From NCBI GenBank assembly GCA_033063855.1, contig CP093830.1, positions 10,354,854 through 10,418,853 of the forward strand: 64,000 nucleotides of DNA, read 5' to 3'. The DNA comes from Smittia aterrima (lineage: Eukaryota; Arthropoda; Insecta; Diptera; Chironomidae). The position numbers and the translations under genes are program-made. Shown piece after piece: positions 1 to 9,209 of this stretch. Below the pieces are notes generated by a model. That model ran no database searches, was not told where the DNA came from, and saw nothing but the letters and a program-made list of their open reading frames with translations. How positions within the stretch are numbered: the first letter of the stretch is position 1; each line of letters begins with the position of its first letter.

Positions 1-744
1 CATATCGAACTGCCACATAAAGTCCTTTCTTCAAATGCGTTGGATTGATTGTGAGTTCATTGTCCTTGTTGTAAAAGTCCGTCATATTTGTCATCAATTT
101 GTTGAGCTGCACATAATCATCAGCAGCAATAAACCAAAATCGAAATGGATTGATTCCATCGAGAAGTCGAATGACAATTGGTTTTGTGATATCAAGTGAA
201 CGGCTTTCTGCAATTTTCTTGTTGATGTCTGTGATGACACTCTGATTCATGTTGCCGATCGAAGTCGATGTAATAAGATTGCTGGCTACTTGAGAAAATG
301 ACGAAGAGGAGCTGGAATTGGCAAGAAATCCATAAGAATCTGTTTTAATTTGGGGGCTCTCTAGAGATTTAATGATATCGTTAAATCCCATATATTTCTT
401 CTTGAGGTCTGTTGCCCTAAAATTATTTTTTCTTTAAAATTTCCTTCAATTGTCCAGAGAAATTTAATAATTTACTTTGTAAACAAATTCATTTTTGCGA
501 TATTATCTTGAGTTTCAACTCGCAACGAAGTGTTGAGTCCACTTCCGACAACCAAAATATCTGGTTTCCAGCTTTCAATCATTTCTATCACATTCGGAAA
601 TCCAAAGACGCGTGCAAATTTCTTTAGATCGATTCCTTCTTGATTGAAAACGTCTCTTTCGACTCGAGACAATAGTGTTTTATCAAACGGTGACGATTGA
701 ATTATTGCTTTGACTACTGACCTTATTTCATCCACCGTTTTCAT
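1..744 (-). CDS. tej: Tejas/TDRD5-like LOTUS + Tudor protein, 5' part (runs off the window)
   Basis: Two exons are visible: 744..476 and 416..1, with a 59-nt GT-AG intron (475..417); the frame stays open to the window edge, so the protein is partial (at least 228 residues). The N-terminus (MKTVDEIRSVVKAIIQS..., residues 1 to about 75) reads as an OST-HTH/LOTUS domain. A serine-rich linker follows, and from about residue 165 a Tudor-type segment with PFRFWFI and a terminal GLYVAVRY. LOTUS followed by Tudor is the architecture of Tejas, Tapas and vertebrate TDRD5, which act in germline nuage; LOTUS domains of this class bind the DEAD-box helicase Vasa, and the proteins support piRNA production and transposon silencing. 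The ATG at 744 is chosen because the longer open frame upstream begins with TTG. It is divergent from l(2)gl, about 1.4 kb apart. Which paralogue (tejas or tapas) it is cannot be settled from this fragment. Confidence 0.82.
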
Positions 745-2114
745 TTTATTTCGCGATTTAAAAAAGATTTTTGTGGTGAAATAATTTTTTTTTGTTGACA
801 ATTTTATCCAACGGAAATATTTAAATTATTGCAGAAGCTACGCCGAGGGAACTTCCTATGTCGATCGCTGTTCAAAAAACTAATTCACGTCGCTCTTTGT
901 ATTTAATTTAATTTATCGGTTTAGAAACATAAATAATTAGTGAACTTATTCGCGGTGCATTCACAGATTGATCGAGAACCATTAAAACGCAAGCCGAAGT
1001 GAGTAAAGAGTGAAGTTCAATAGATTTAGAGCGAAATTTGTTTTGGGAGTGGTTAATTTCTTGTTTGGCTCGTTCTACAATTATTACATTTTCCACCTTG
1101 TTGTTATCAGTTAAACTTTTCCATTCAACGCGATAAGAGTACAAACTTATTGATCCCGAACAATTGGATAAATTATTTTCCGAGGTAAGCGCGATCATAT
1201 TTTTGTGGAATTTTTCTCGTTTTGCTTCTGTTGCTCAACTACATCGAAAGCCCGCCGAGTATTTAAATAGCGAATAAAAAGTTTTATGCTCTCAACTATG
1301 AACCGTAATTCGTGGAGGTCTCGCATGCCAAAAATCACGGCATTTGTCACACCTGTTGATTTCTTTTTCCATCTCGCCCCTTTTAAAGTCAGAAGAATAT
1401 TCTCGGAGTGTACATTTGATTGCATAAATTTCCGTATTAAAATAAGTTTTCTCTCGCTGCTCTGGATTAATGTGAACTTTCATCCAACAAGACTCGGTTC
1501 TCTTCTTCTTTGCCTTCTCCTCCACCTTCGAAATGAATCGTTCACGAAATGTTTGTGCGAAAGAGATGAAGGCAGAAAGAACAGGTAAAGAGCGTTTGAA
1601 TTTCTTCTTGCAAAATCTGCTTCAAGATTTATTCATAAATTTCGGGAAGGAAAATTGTCAAACCTAGTTCAACTTCTTGCTCATTGAGCCTTCGCCTTCT
1701 TCCTTCCCCTACAATTTGTACGTGTTTATCGAAATAATAACAAAAGCATATTTTCACGCACTCGAAGGTCGTCGCATTCGAACTTTCTCACGATTTGGCA
1801 TACTGCACAAACTAGTTTCGACCACCCTTCGTTAGATTTCGTTCTCATGCTTTGCGAGTCGCTGCACTGGCTTTGAGAACAGACAAACCAACAAACCGCA
1901 ACTTCTATAATGTCACGATGATTGTGCAAGCATGCATAACATTTTCTGGCCGCACTACCATGCTTCACACATATGACTTAATGAGTTTTTATTGTTTCTC
2001 TATCATTTACAGAACACTCTGCGCCCTAACTCAATTGAACGCGGCAATGAATTAAAACCAACCAACGTTGATTGATTATCAAGATTTTTTGTGTTGTGAG
2101 TTGAGTTAATCATC
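745..2114. other. Divergent intergenic region between tejas-like gene and l(2)gl
   Basis: This 1.37-kb stretch must hold the start regions of both flanking genes. Short overlapping open frames on both strands at 908-1588 have no recognisable domain or convincing splice partners. A good-looking plus-strand donor (cgag/GTAAGC near 1185) could end an untranslated l(2)gl leader exon, but this is only a possibility. Confidence 0.4.
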
Positions 2115-5100
2115 ATGTTAAAGTTCATAAGATCGAAGGGGAATCAGCAACCGACCGCTGAAAGACAAAAGCTTCAAAAGGAGCTCTATGCATTTAGAAA
2201 GGTAAGACCACACATTCCATTTATTTAAAACGAAAAACGCGACATCAAAAATAGTTTACACGTTTGCATTACAAAATGTTTGACTATTTATACGAAACAC
2301 TTTTCTTATCAGTAGAAAACACAGAATGAAGTTTTTTTTCCCTTCAATTAAACAACTTGAGGTGTGCCTGCAACAAATTAAATTATTTTCGGGCGAATGA
2401 GTTTTCTTGTCAACTTTTTTTCGTTGTTCGTAGAAAAAAAAGAAACTTCAGATAAGATTTTATTTTATGGTGTTTGCGACATGATAGATGAAACACCTTG
2501 CCCGGTCTGAAAAGCTCAACATATCGATCGATGAGTCTCACGGCCGGCGAATGAGCTTGAGTAAACAAACGCGAAATGTTTTAGTAATCGGGCGATAAAT
2601 TTATCGATCCTGTCATTTCTCTTATCTCTCGCGCAGCATTTGTAGAAACTTTATGTCTTCATAAAAATTTTTGTTGACTGTAACATTCGTTGGATGTGTG
2701 AAGTACAATTTTTAAAGGGATTTTGTAACTTGTCACTTGAAGATTCATTAACCAGCAATCCGGTTCTTCGTGAAATTTCGAAATCAGTTATAACTGATAA
2801 GATTTATCGTAAAGTTTGTGTAGACTACGCCTTGATTAAACAGAAAACTTGTGTCATAAACTGACTAATAACACAAAATATTTATTTTGGTGCGATGCCA
2901 AGACACGAAGGTGCTCTCTGGAGCAAATCCGAGAGAAGAAACGCCAGATGTCAATGCACTCGAGACGGGGAATTAGACTCGCGAACGCGGTTTCATTATA
3001 AATGCGTAACCTAATACTTGAGATCGATTACTTAAAAGTCAATACGATCGAAGGGAAGTCTTACAAACTTAAATCAAGGTCTTCATAAACTTCAAATCTA
3101 CATTTTCCATGAGTCACGTCACGAAACTTGATGACTAATCGGAATTTTGATTTCATATTCATTTTAGACCGTTCAACATGGATTCCCACACAAGCCCTCA
3201 TCATTGGCTTACGATCCCGTGCTGAAATTGATGGCAATCGGAACGACCACCGGAGTTATCAAAGTCTTTGGTCAGCCTGGTGTCGAGTTCTATGGACAAA
3301 CGACGCCAATTATCACGTCAATTAATCCAACACCAACCGATTGCTTAGTGCAAATATTGGAATTTATTCCTGGAAATGGTCGACTACTTTCGCTTACATC
3401 GAACAATCAACTAACATTATGGGAGCCAGCGGGAACAATGCTCGTTGCAATCAAAACGCTTGCTTTGGAGAAATTCAAGAAAGTCTCGACGCTTTGCTGT
3501 TCGTTCCAGAAAGATCTTTTGTGGATTGGAACCGAAGGCGGCAACGTCTATCAATTTGACTTGAAGACATTCCAAATCAAAGATTCAACGATTTATCATG
3601 ACACTGTCTTTGACAAGTTGCCGACAAGCTATAAGCTTAACCCTGGAGCGATTGAATCAGTCAAGCAGCTCCCAAACAAACCTCATCAACTTCTTATCGC
3701 ATACAATCGCGGTCTGACAGTTCTTTATGATTTGGACGAGAACGATGTTGTTCGTTCGTATGTGTCGCCAGGTCATGGCATGAGCGTTGGAATCGATGTG
3801 AGTTCAGATGGAGAGACATTCACTTGGTATCACGCGGATGGATCATACGCAACATGGAAAGTTAGCAGCAGCGACGAACCAGAGAACCAGAAATATGTTC
3901 CTTATGGCCCTGATCCATGCAAAGCGATTGATAGACTTGTGCGAGGATTCCGAGGAAATGATGAGATTGTTGTTTTCTCTGGTGGAATGCCAAGATCAGC
4001 TTACGGTGATCATCAGTGTGTGTCAGTCCATTGCAAAGACGGAACAAAGGTTGCTTTTGATTTCACATCAAAGGTCATTGACTTTTTCGTTGTATACGAG
4101 TCGTCTAGTGAATTAGAGGAGAAAGCACAGGCCGAAGTCCTTATTGTTTTGCTTGAGGAAGAGTTAGTTGCTTACGACTTAACAGAGAAGACACTTCCAG
4201 CTGTTAACGCGCCTTATCTTCATTCACTTCATGCATCAGCAGTCACATGCAATCAACTCGTTTCGCAAGTCACCGCTGAGGTGTACGACAAAATCGCTCA
4301 AGCTGGAATTCACCAGTACTCGAAGTACAGTGATATAGCTTGGCCCATCAATGGAGGTGATGTTCCTGAACATGAGAATGACTCAGGTGTTACTGAGTAC
4401 GACATTTTGCTGACTGGTCATGAAGACGGGTCAGTGAAGTTCTGGGATTGTTCGGGTGTTTGCTTGACTCCAATGCTTCATGTGAAAACCTCGCAATTGT
4501 TCGGAAATAGTGAAGACTTCGATCATCCAAGAGAAGATGACGAACCACTTGATGATTCAGAGCCACCTTTCCGTAAAGCTGGACAATTCGATCCTTACTC
4601 TGATGATCCGCGATTGGCTGTAAAGAAAATCGCATTGTGTCCTAAGACTGGCGTGCTCGTTATCGCTGGAACTGCTGGAAATATCGTAGTGGCAACACTT
4701 GACGAATTGCCTGTTTCTGATTCCGAGGGAGTCAAGACAACTACAATGGATTTAGTTGGGGAACATTTAGGATTCGTATGGAAAGGCCATGACCCACTCA
4801 AAGTGAAACAGCAACTCGCGGAGAAGAGTCAACCTTTAACGGAAGGAGTCGAGATCATTGGAGTTCTACAAGTGAAACCACCAGCAGCGATTACCTGCTT
4901 GGCTCTCCAAACGAAATGGGGATTGCTTTCAGCTGGAACTGCTCACGGTCTCGTTCTCTACGATTTCAAGAACAACCGACCTGTTCTACACAAATGTACA
5001 CTCAACGCCAATGAGTTAAGTGGAGCCGGAGAACCAATTTCACGTCGCAAGTCATTCAAGAAGTCTCTTCGCGAGTCTTTCAGACGTTTGCGGAAAGGAA

Positions 5101-6780
5101 GATCAACCCGAAACAATCAACCAACGATTGCAGCTGAAGCAAGACCAGTCGAGCGACAGATTGAAGCAAGAGCTGTTGACGACGGAATGGGTTCAATGAT
5201 CAGATGTCTAACATTCGCACAAACTTATATTACTAATGGTGAGAATGAAACTATTAAAATTTAATGATGATTGTCTAATCAGATTAATCGCATTTTAGTT
5301 CACGCAACGATTCCCACTTTGTGGTCGGGCACAAACGCTTCGCTTGTCTCCATCTTCGTTCTCCACATTCCACACAGCGCGGGCAATGTACCCGATGATA
5401 CTCCTAAACCAATCATCGGTCAACTTGCGAAAGAGATTCAAATCAAACATCGAGCTCCTGTCATTTCAATCGCACTCTTCGATGCTGTAAGTTTAATTTG
5501 AGAAAGATTCTTGATAAGTCGAATTAAATCTTTCTCTTTCTAGCACAACGTTCCATTAGATTTCCAAGATGGTCCAGGTGTTGGACCGCACAAAGTTGTA
5601 ATTGCATCAGAGGAACAGTTCAAACTCTTCTCGCTACCGCAGTTGAAGCCAATCAGCAAGTACAAGTTAACGGCACATGAAGGAGCTCGGTAAACATTTT
5701 CTGATTTAAAGCGAAAACATTTTACTAAAGAAAATTATTGTTCTAGTGTTCGACGAATGCAATTTGGTGTTTTCACTTGTGCGAAACTTCCAGAGCCAAT
5801 ACAGGCAAGTCCAGGCAAAAATCAGCGACCTGCTTCGCCTCTCGCTGCGCCGCCACCTCAGCCAGCTACCGATTCAACTGATAGTACCGGAGAAGTTGAG
5901 CTTTATAAGGAATACGCGCTATTGTGTTTGACAAACCTTGGCGATTGTCTGGTCTTGTCGATTCCAGAGCTTAAACGTCAAATTAACGCAGCTGCGATTC
6001 GTCGAGAAGACATCAAGTGAGAAAATCAATTCTTTCTTAGTTTGAATTTTATTAAACTTTTATTTTTAGTGGAATTTCATCGCTTTGCTTCACAAATCAT
6101 GGAGAAGCACTGTACATGATGTCATCGTCAGAAATTCAGAGAATTACTTTATCGGGCAAGAAGATTGTTTCTCCGAATGGATCGATTGATCTAGAAGAAT
6201 GGGAAGATGATGAGAGCAGTGAGAAAATTGATGATCAGAAGACAGAGGATGGCGATGAAAACACAACAGTTGAGGCAACGACTCCAATTAGTGCGGCAAA
6301 TAGCGACTTAGCTGTAAACAAGAAAGGTTAGGATCTCATAACTTTCTTTATTACCTCAACTTATTAGATTCTTCCTACTCAGGACTCACAAATGGCGTTG
6401 AAACTTCTCCGAACAACAATTACGCAAATGAAACAATCACAAGTTCGATTGGATCAGTCGGAGACATTACAATCGATTCAGTTCGCGATCATTTGAACTC
6501 GACGGTGACCACATTGTGCTCACAAACGACAGAGGAAGTCATCGGTCGCTTATCTGTCTTAAGCACGACAACAAACAACACATCGACCAGTCTCCATCCG
6601 AAAGAAATTCTCGACGTGAAGACACTTAAAGATGTCGTTGGAGAGACCAACGAAACGCATCAAAATTCTGTTATTGTGAAGTCTGTTATCACGACGATCT
6701 CACACGGCGCTGGAGCAACGAATGGCGAGTCCGAGAAATCAACTACGACCACAATTACCAGAAAAGAAAGCCAATTCTAA
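2115..6780 (+). CDS. l(2)gl: Lethal(2) giant larvae, cortical polarity / tumour-suppressor protein
   Basis: Seven exons: 2115-2201, 3168-5238, 5299-5486, 5544-5689, 5747-6016, 6070-6326, 6383-6780. They splice in frame to about 1,138 residues, close to the Drosophila protein. The N-terminus MLKFIRSKGNQQPTAERQ and the motif HGFPHKP-S-LAYDPVLKLMAIGT are diagnostic of Lgl. Most of the chain is the double WD40-propeller/LLGL region. The aPKC phospho-switch loop is intact: RKSFKKSLRESFRRLRK with serines at residues 658, 662 and 666, spaced as in Drosophila. Lgl works with Scribble and Dlg at the basolateral cortex, is displaced when aPKC phosphorylates this loop, and controls apico-basal polarity and fate-determinant segregation in neuroblasts. 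Intron 1 is long (966 nt) and the others are 53-60 nt. The C-terminal tail is Ser/Thr/Asn-rich. The gene converges on the E(spl)-like bHLH gene. Confidence 0.97.
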
Positions 6781-7735
6781 GCTTTGTCGATTTTTTTTTC
6801 ATCAAACATCACTTTTTCCTGTTATGACTAACAAGATAACTTTTTAAGAACTTAACAATATGAATCGCTTCATGCATTTAAACGCATTATTCGAGAGAGT
6901 TTATTTAATTTCATTTCTGATTTTTTTTTCCAACGAAGACTTTGAAACAGGAGTCGAGATGTTCTAATATATTCTTTAAACTTTTATGATTAGATGTTAA
7001 TTATGATTCCGACAAAGTATTAAATTTTCATTTCATTAAATTTAAAATTGACGAAACTTTTTGTGAAGAATCAAAAGATTCCTTGATTTTTATTGAATTA
7101 TCTATGCAACGCAGAATTATCAACACAAGAAAATAAATGTTTTCTAAACGAAAAGCCTTTGAAATTAAAGTGCACTTGAGAAACTTAAGAATAAAAATAT
7201 TTTTATGGCTTTTATGAAGAGATGAGAAATAATTTTACAAGTTTTAATACCACGATCATGTACTTGAATATTCTTCGCAATTATATTCTGGAAATAAAAA
7301 CGATAACAATAGAAAATATTTTGATTTTGTTTGAATTTAATTTACAGAGTTAGTTTAGTTTTAATCTGGATTAAAAATATTAGAGTTAGATTAAAATTTA
7401 ATCTAACAAGAAAATGAAAAATTCTTCATTGCGCGCAAGTCTTCCGTTGAACAACAAATCTTCCAGGACGAAGATGCAATCAAAGCAAACTCAAGAAAGT
7501 CTTATTGGCGATTGCTTACAAATCCTTCTCTCGTTTGATCGGTCATGAAGCTCTTTCGAAGAAAAGAAATTCAAAAGAAGGCACGAACAAAAGAAAACCG
7601 AGAACATTTTTGTTCGTAAAAGTTTCTCACAGTTTCTTTAAGAAGCTGAAAAGGTGAAAGAAGAAGATGATGATGAAGAAGAATAAATAAAAAGTCACAA
7701 AGATTTAATTTTTGAAATTTATCAATTTGATTTGA
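6781..7735. other. 3' region of l(2)gl, convergent with the bHLH gene
   Basis: AT-rich non-coding DNA. A polyadenylation signal AATAAA at 7132-7137 is the likely l(2)gl end. A perfect 23-nt palindrome lies at 7385-7407 (listed separately), and a single Su(H)-type site (TTTCTCACA, 7623-7631) lies beyond the end of the bHLH transcript. No open frame of interest is seen. Confidence 0.5.
7385..7407. repeat. Perfect 11-bp inverted repeat with 1-nt centre (GTTAGATTAA type)
   Basis: Arms GTTAGATTAAA and TTTAATCTAAC flank a single A. The same core (TTAGAGTTAGATTAA) recurs about 9.8 kb away at 17185-17245, again as a hairpin, so the two may be copies of one small dispersed element. No flanking duplications or coding capacity are seen. 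Confidence 0.6.
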
Positions 7736-8102
7736 TTTATTTCTCATTCTTAAGTGCTAAGATTGTCATTTACTTTTAAATTGTATCACAGGGGCAAAAA
7801 GTCATGATACTTTCAATTTCCTATTTGACAGAAACATTTGATATCACAAACAAACTGGGGAGAACTAAACATTTAAAAGTCTTTTTCCCTAATTAATTAA
7901 AGCTTCATTGCGCGAAAACAAAAATCTAAACCTTTCGACAAGCGTGAAATTATTTTAACAAACAAAAAAAACTTTGAGATCGAAATGTCGTTTTTGGTTC
8001 ACTTGGTTCAAATGCATTTACGGGGAGATATTTTTTCTTAATTCTAAATTAATTTGATATTAAAGCTTTTCCACGGTTGATCGTTCTTCTCGATGATTTA
8101 AT
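7736..8102 (-). promoter_or_regulatory. 3' UTR of the bHLH gene with Brd boxes, K boxes and polyA signal
   Basis: Read on the minus strand, the trailer carries two Brd boxes AGCTTTA (8067-8061 and 7904-7898) and two K boxes TGTGATA (about 7848-7842 and 7790-7784), then a polyadenylation signal AATAAA (7741-7736). These heptamers/hexamers are the established seed-match sites for the miR-4/miR-79 and miR-2/miR-11 families in Drosophila E(spl) and Bearded transcripts, so post-transcriptional repression is likely conserved. Confidence 0.7.
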
Positions 8103-8918
8103 TTAGAATGGTCTCCAGACTGATGACTTGCATTGCGTGTTTGTTTGTTGCTGTGGCACAAAGTTGATAACTTTCAACAAGCCAAAGTCAGTTGTTGTTG
8201 GTACTGGCGATGAACGGTAGTCAATTGGTTGTGGTGACGATGATTGACTGCAACGCGATGACATTGGAGTCAAAGGTTCGTAGTTGTCGTGTGTGGGAGT
8301 TGGTGTGCGAAGTGCAGTTTGTTTGATGACACTGACTGCGTTTTCGCGGCTGCTGCTGTAGCCTGATGAGAGTGATGATGTTGGCGAGATTGGTGGAGTT
8401 GTGAAGATGTTGCTTTGTTGTGTTTGGATTGACAAAGGTTTGCTCTTATCCATTGAGTTGAGGCTCATTCCCAAATGTGTCATGAGTTTTGTTCCGAGTG
8501 TGATGTCGACTCCAGGAATTGAAGCTAAGACGCGAGACACTTCATTAGCTGCGTGTGTGAATCCAGCGCGGAAACGATCTTCTTGAATGACGGGATTTGC
8601 ATTTTGAAGGCGCTGTTGACGTCTCAATTTATGCAAATGTCTGACAGTCAATTCGAGGATGTCAGCTTTCTCCAATTTGGAAACATTTTCACCTTCTGAT
8701 TGCAAAGCTGTGACCATTAATTCTTTCAACTCATCCAAGCAACGATTGATGCGAGCACGACGTTTGCGTTCAAGCATTGGCTTCATCACTTTACGGTATT
8801 GATAAGTGCGGCTGACCGGCTCAGTCGCTGTTGTCATCACTGCACTTTTCACCGTTGATTTCATTGCGATATTCTCTCCGATTTGATAAGCGGACTCGTA
8901 GCACATTGTGTTATTCAT
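8103..8918 (-). CDS. E(spl)mbeta-HLH: Hairy/E(spl)-class bHLH-Orange transcriptional repressor (E(spl)m-beta-like)
   Basis: Single-exon gene of 271 residues, as for Drosophila E(spl) bHLH genes, which are intronless. The bHLH domain spans about residues 43-100 with the HES-specific proline in the basic region (VMKPMLERKRRARIN). The Orange domain is about residues 116-150 (FRAGFTHAANEVSRVL...LMTHLG). A Ser/Thr/Pro-rich region follows. These proteins bind class C/N-box DNA and recruit Groucho through a C-terminal WRPW; here the chain ends VWRPF, with the last tryptophan replaced by phenylalanine. It is longer than the fly proteins (about 180-225 residues) because of an N-terminal extension of about 35 residues and a longer linker. 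The ATG at 8918 is the first in frame. Upstream are a TATA box, paired Su(H) sites and E-boxes; downstream, Brd and K boxes. It is a direct Notch target by all visible evidence. Confidence 0.95.
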   Translation of the reverse strand: MNNTMCYESAYQIGENIAMKSTVKSAVMTTATEPVSRTYQYRKVMKPMLERKRRARINRCLDELKELMVTALQSEGENVSKLEKADILELTVRHLHKLRRQQRLQNANPVIQEDRFRAGFTHAANEVSRVLASIPGVDITLGTKLMTHLGMSLNSMDKSKPLSIQTQQSNIFTTPPISPTSSLSSGYSSSRENAVSVIKQTALRTPTPTHDNYEPLTPMSSRCSQSSSPQPIDYRSSPVPTTTDFGLLKVINFVPQQQTNTQCKSSVWRPF

Positions 8919-9106
8919 TTTGATTTATTTTATTTTTTTCTTTCACTTTCGAAAATATTTTCTTGCACAAAATTCTTTTTCGAGAATTTTTATTTTTCAA
9001 GTTCTGATAATTTTTATTTTCTCTCTTTTTGAATCTTTCACAGAAGTTTCTACTTTACTGTTCGAGAGCTCACGATAGAATGAATGTTCTCGTTATTTCA
9101 CATTTT

Positions 9107-9209
9107 CTTTTATACTTCAATTTGGTTGAGAGCGATGCCGATGCGAGTGTGAGAAAATTATTTTCCCACACAGAACTCACAACCACCTGTTTTTTTTAGT
9201 GGCAGCTGT
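9107..9209 (-). promoter_or_regulatory. Promoter and proximal Notch-response module of the bHLH gene
   Basis: On the minus strand there is a TATA box TATAAAAG at 9114-9107, predicting a start near 9080. Just upstream are two consensus Su(H) sites facing each other: TGTGAGAAA (9148-9156, plus strand) and TGTGGGAAA (9170-9162, minus strand), with 7 nt between the GTGRGAA cores. Two E-boxes follow: CACCTG at 9184-9189 and GCAGCTGT at 9202-9209. Su(H) pair plus proneural E-box is the 'SPS+A' logic of Drosophila E(spl) promoters, but canonical pairs are spaced about 15-17 nt. Confidence 0.75.

Noticed and set aside
908..1588. Overlapping open frames on both strands (for example 1195-1425 and 908-1198, minus) that looked like a possible two-exon gene
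   Set aside because: No domain recognised, frames overlap each other on opposite strands, and no intron with good signals joins them in frame; kept as unexplained intergenic DNA.
7623..7631. Isolated Su(H) consensus TTTCTCACA downstream of l(2)gl
   Set aside because: A few single matches are expected by chance in 64 kb; no partner sites or E-box nearby.
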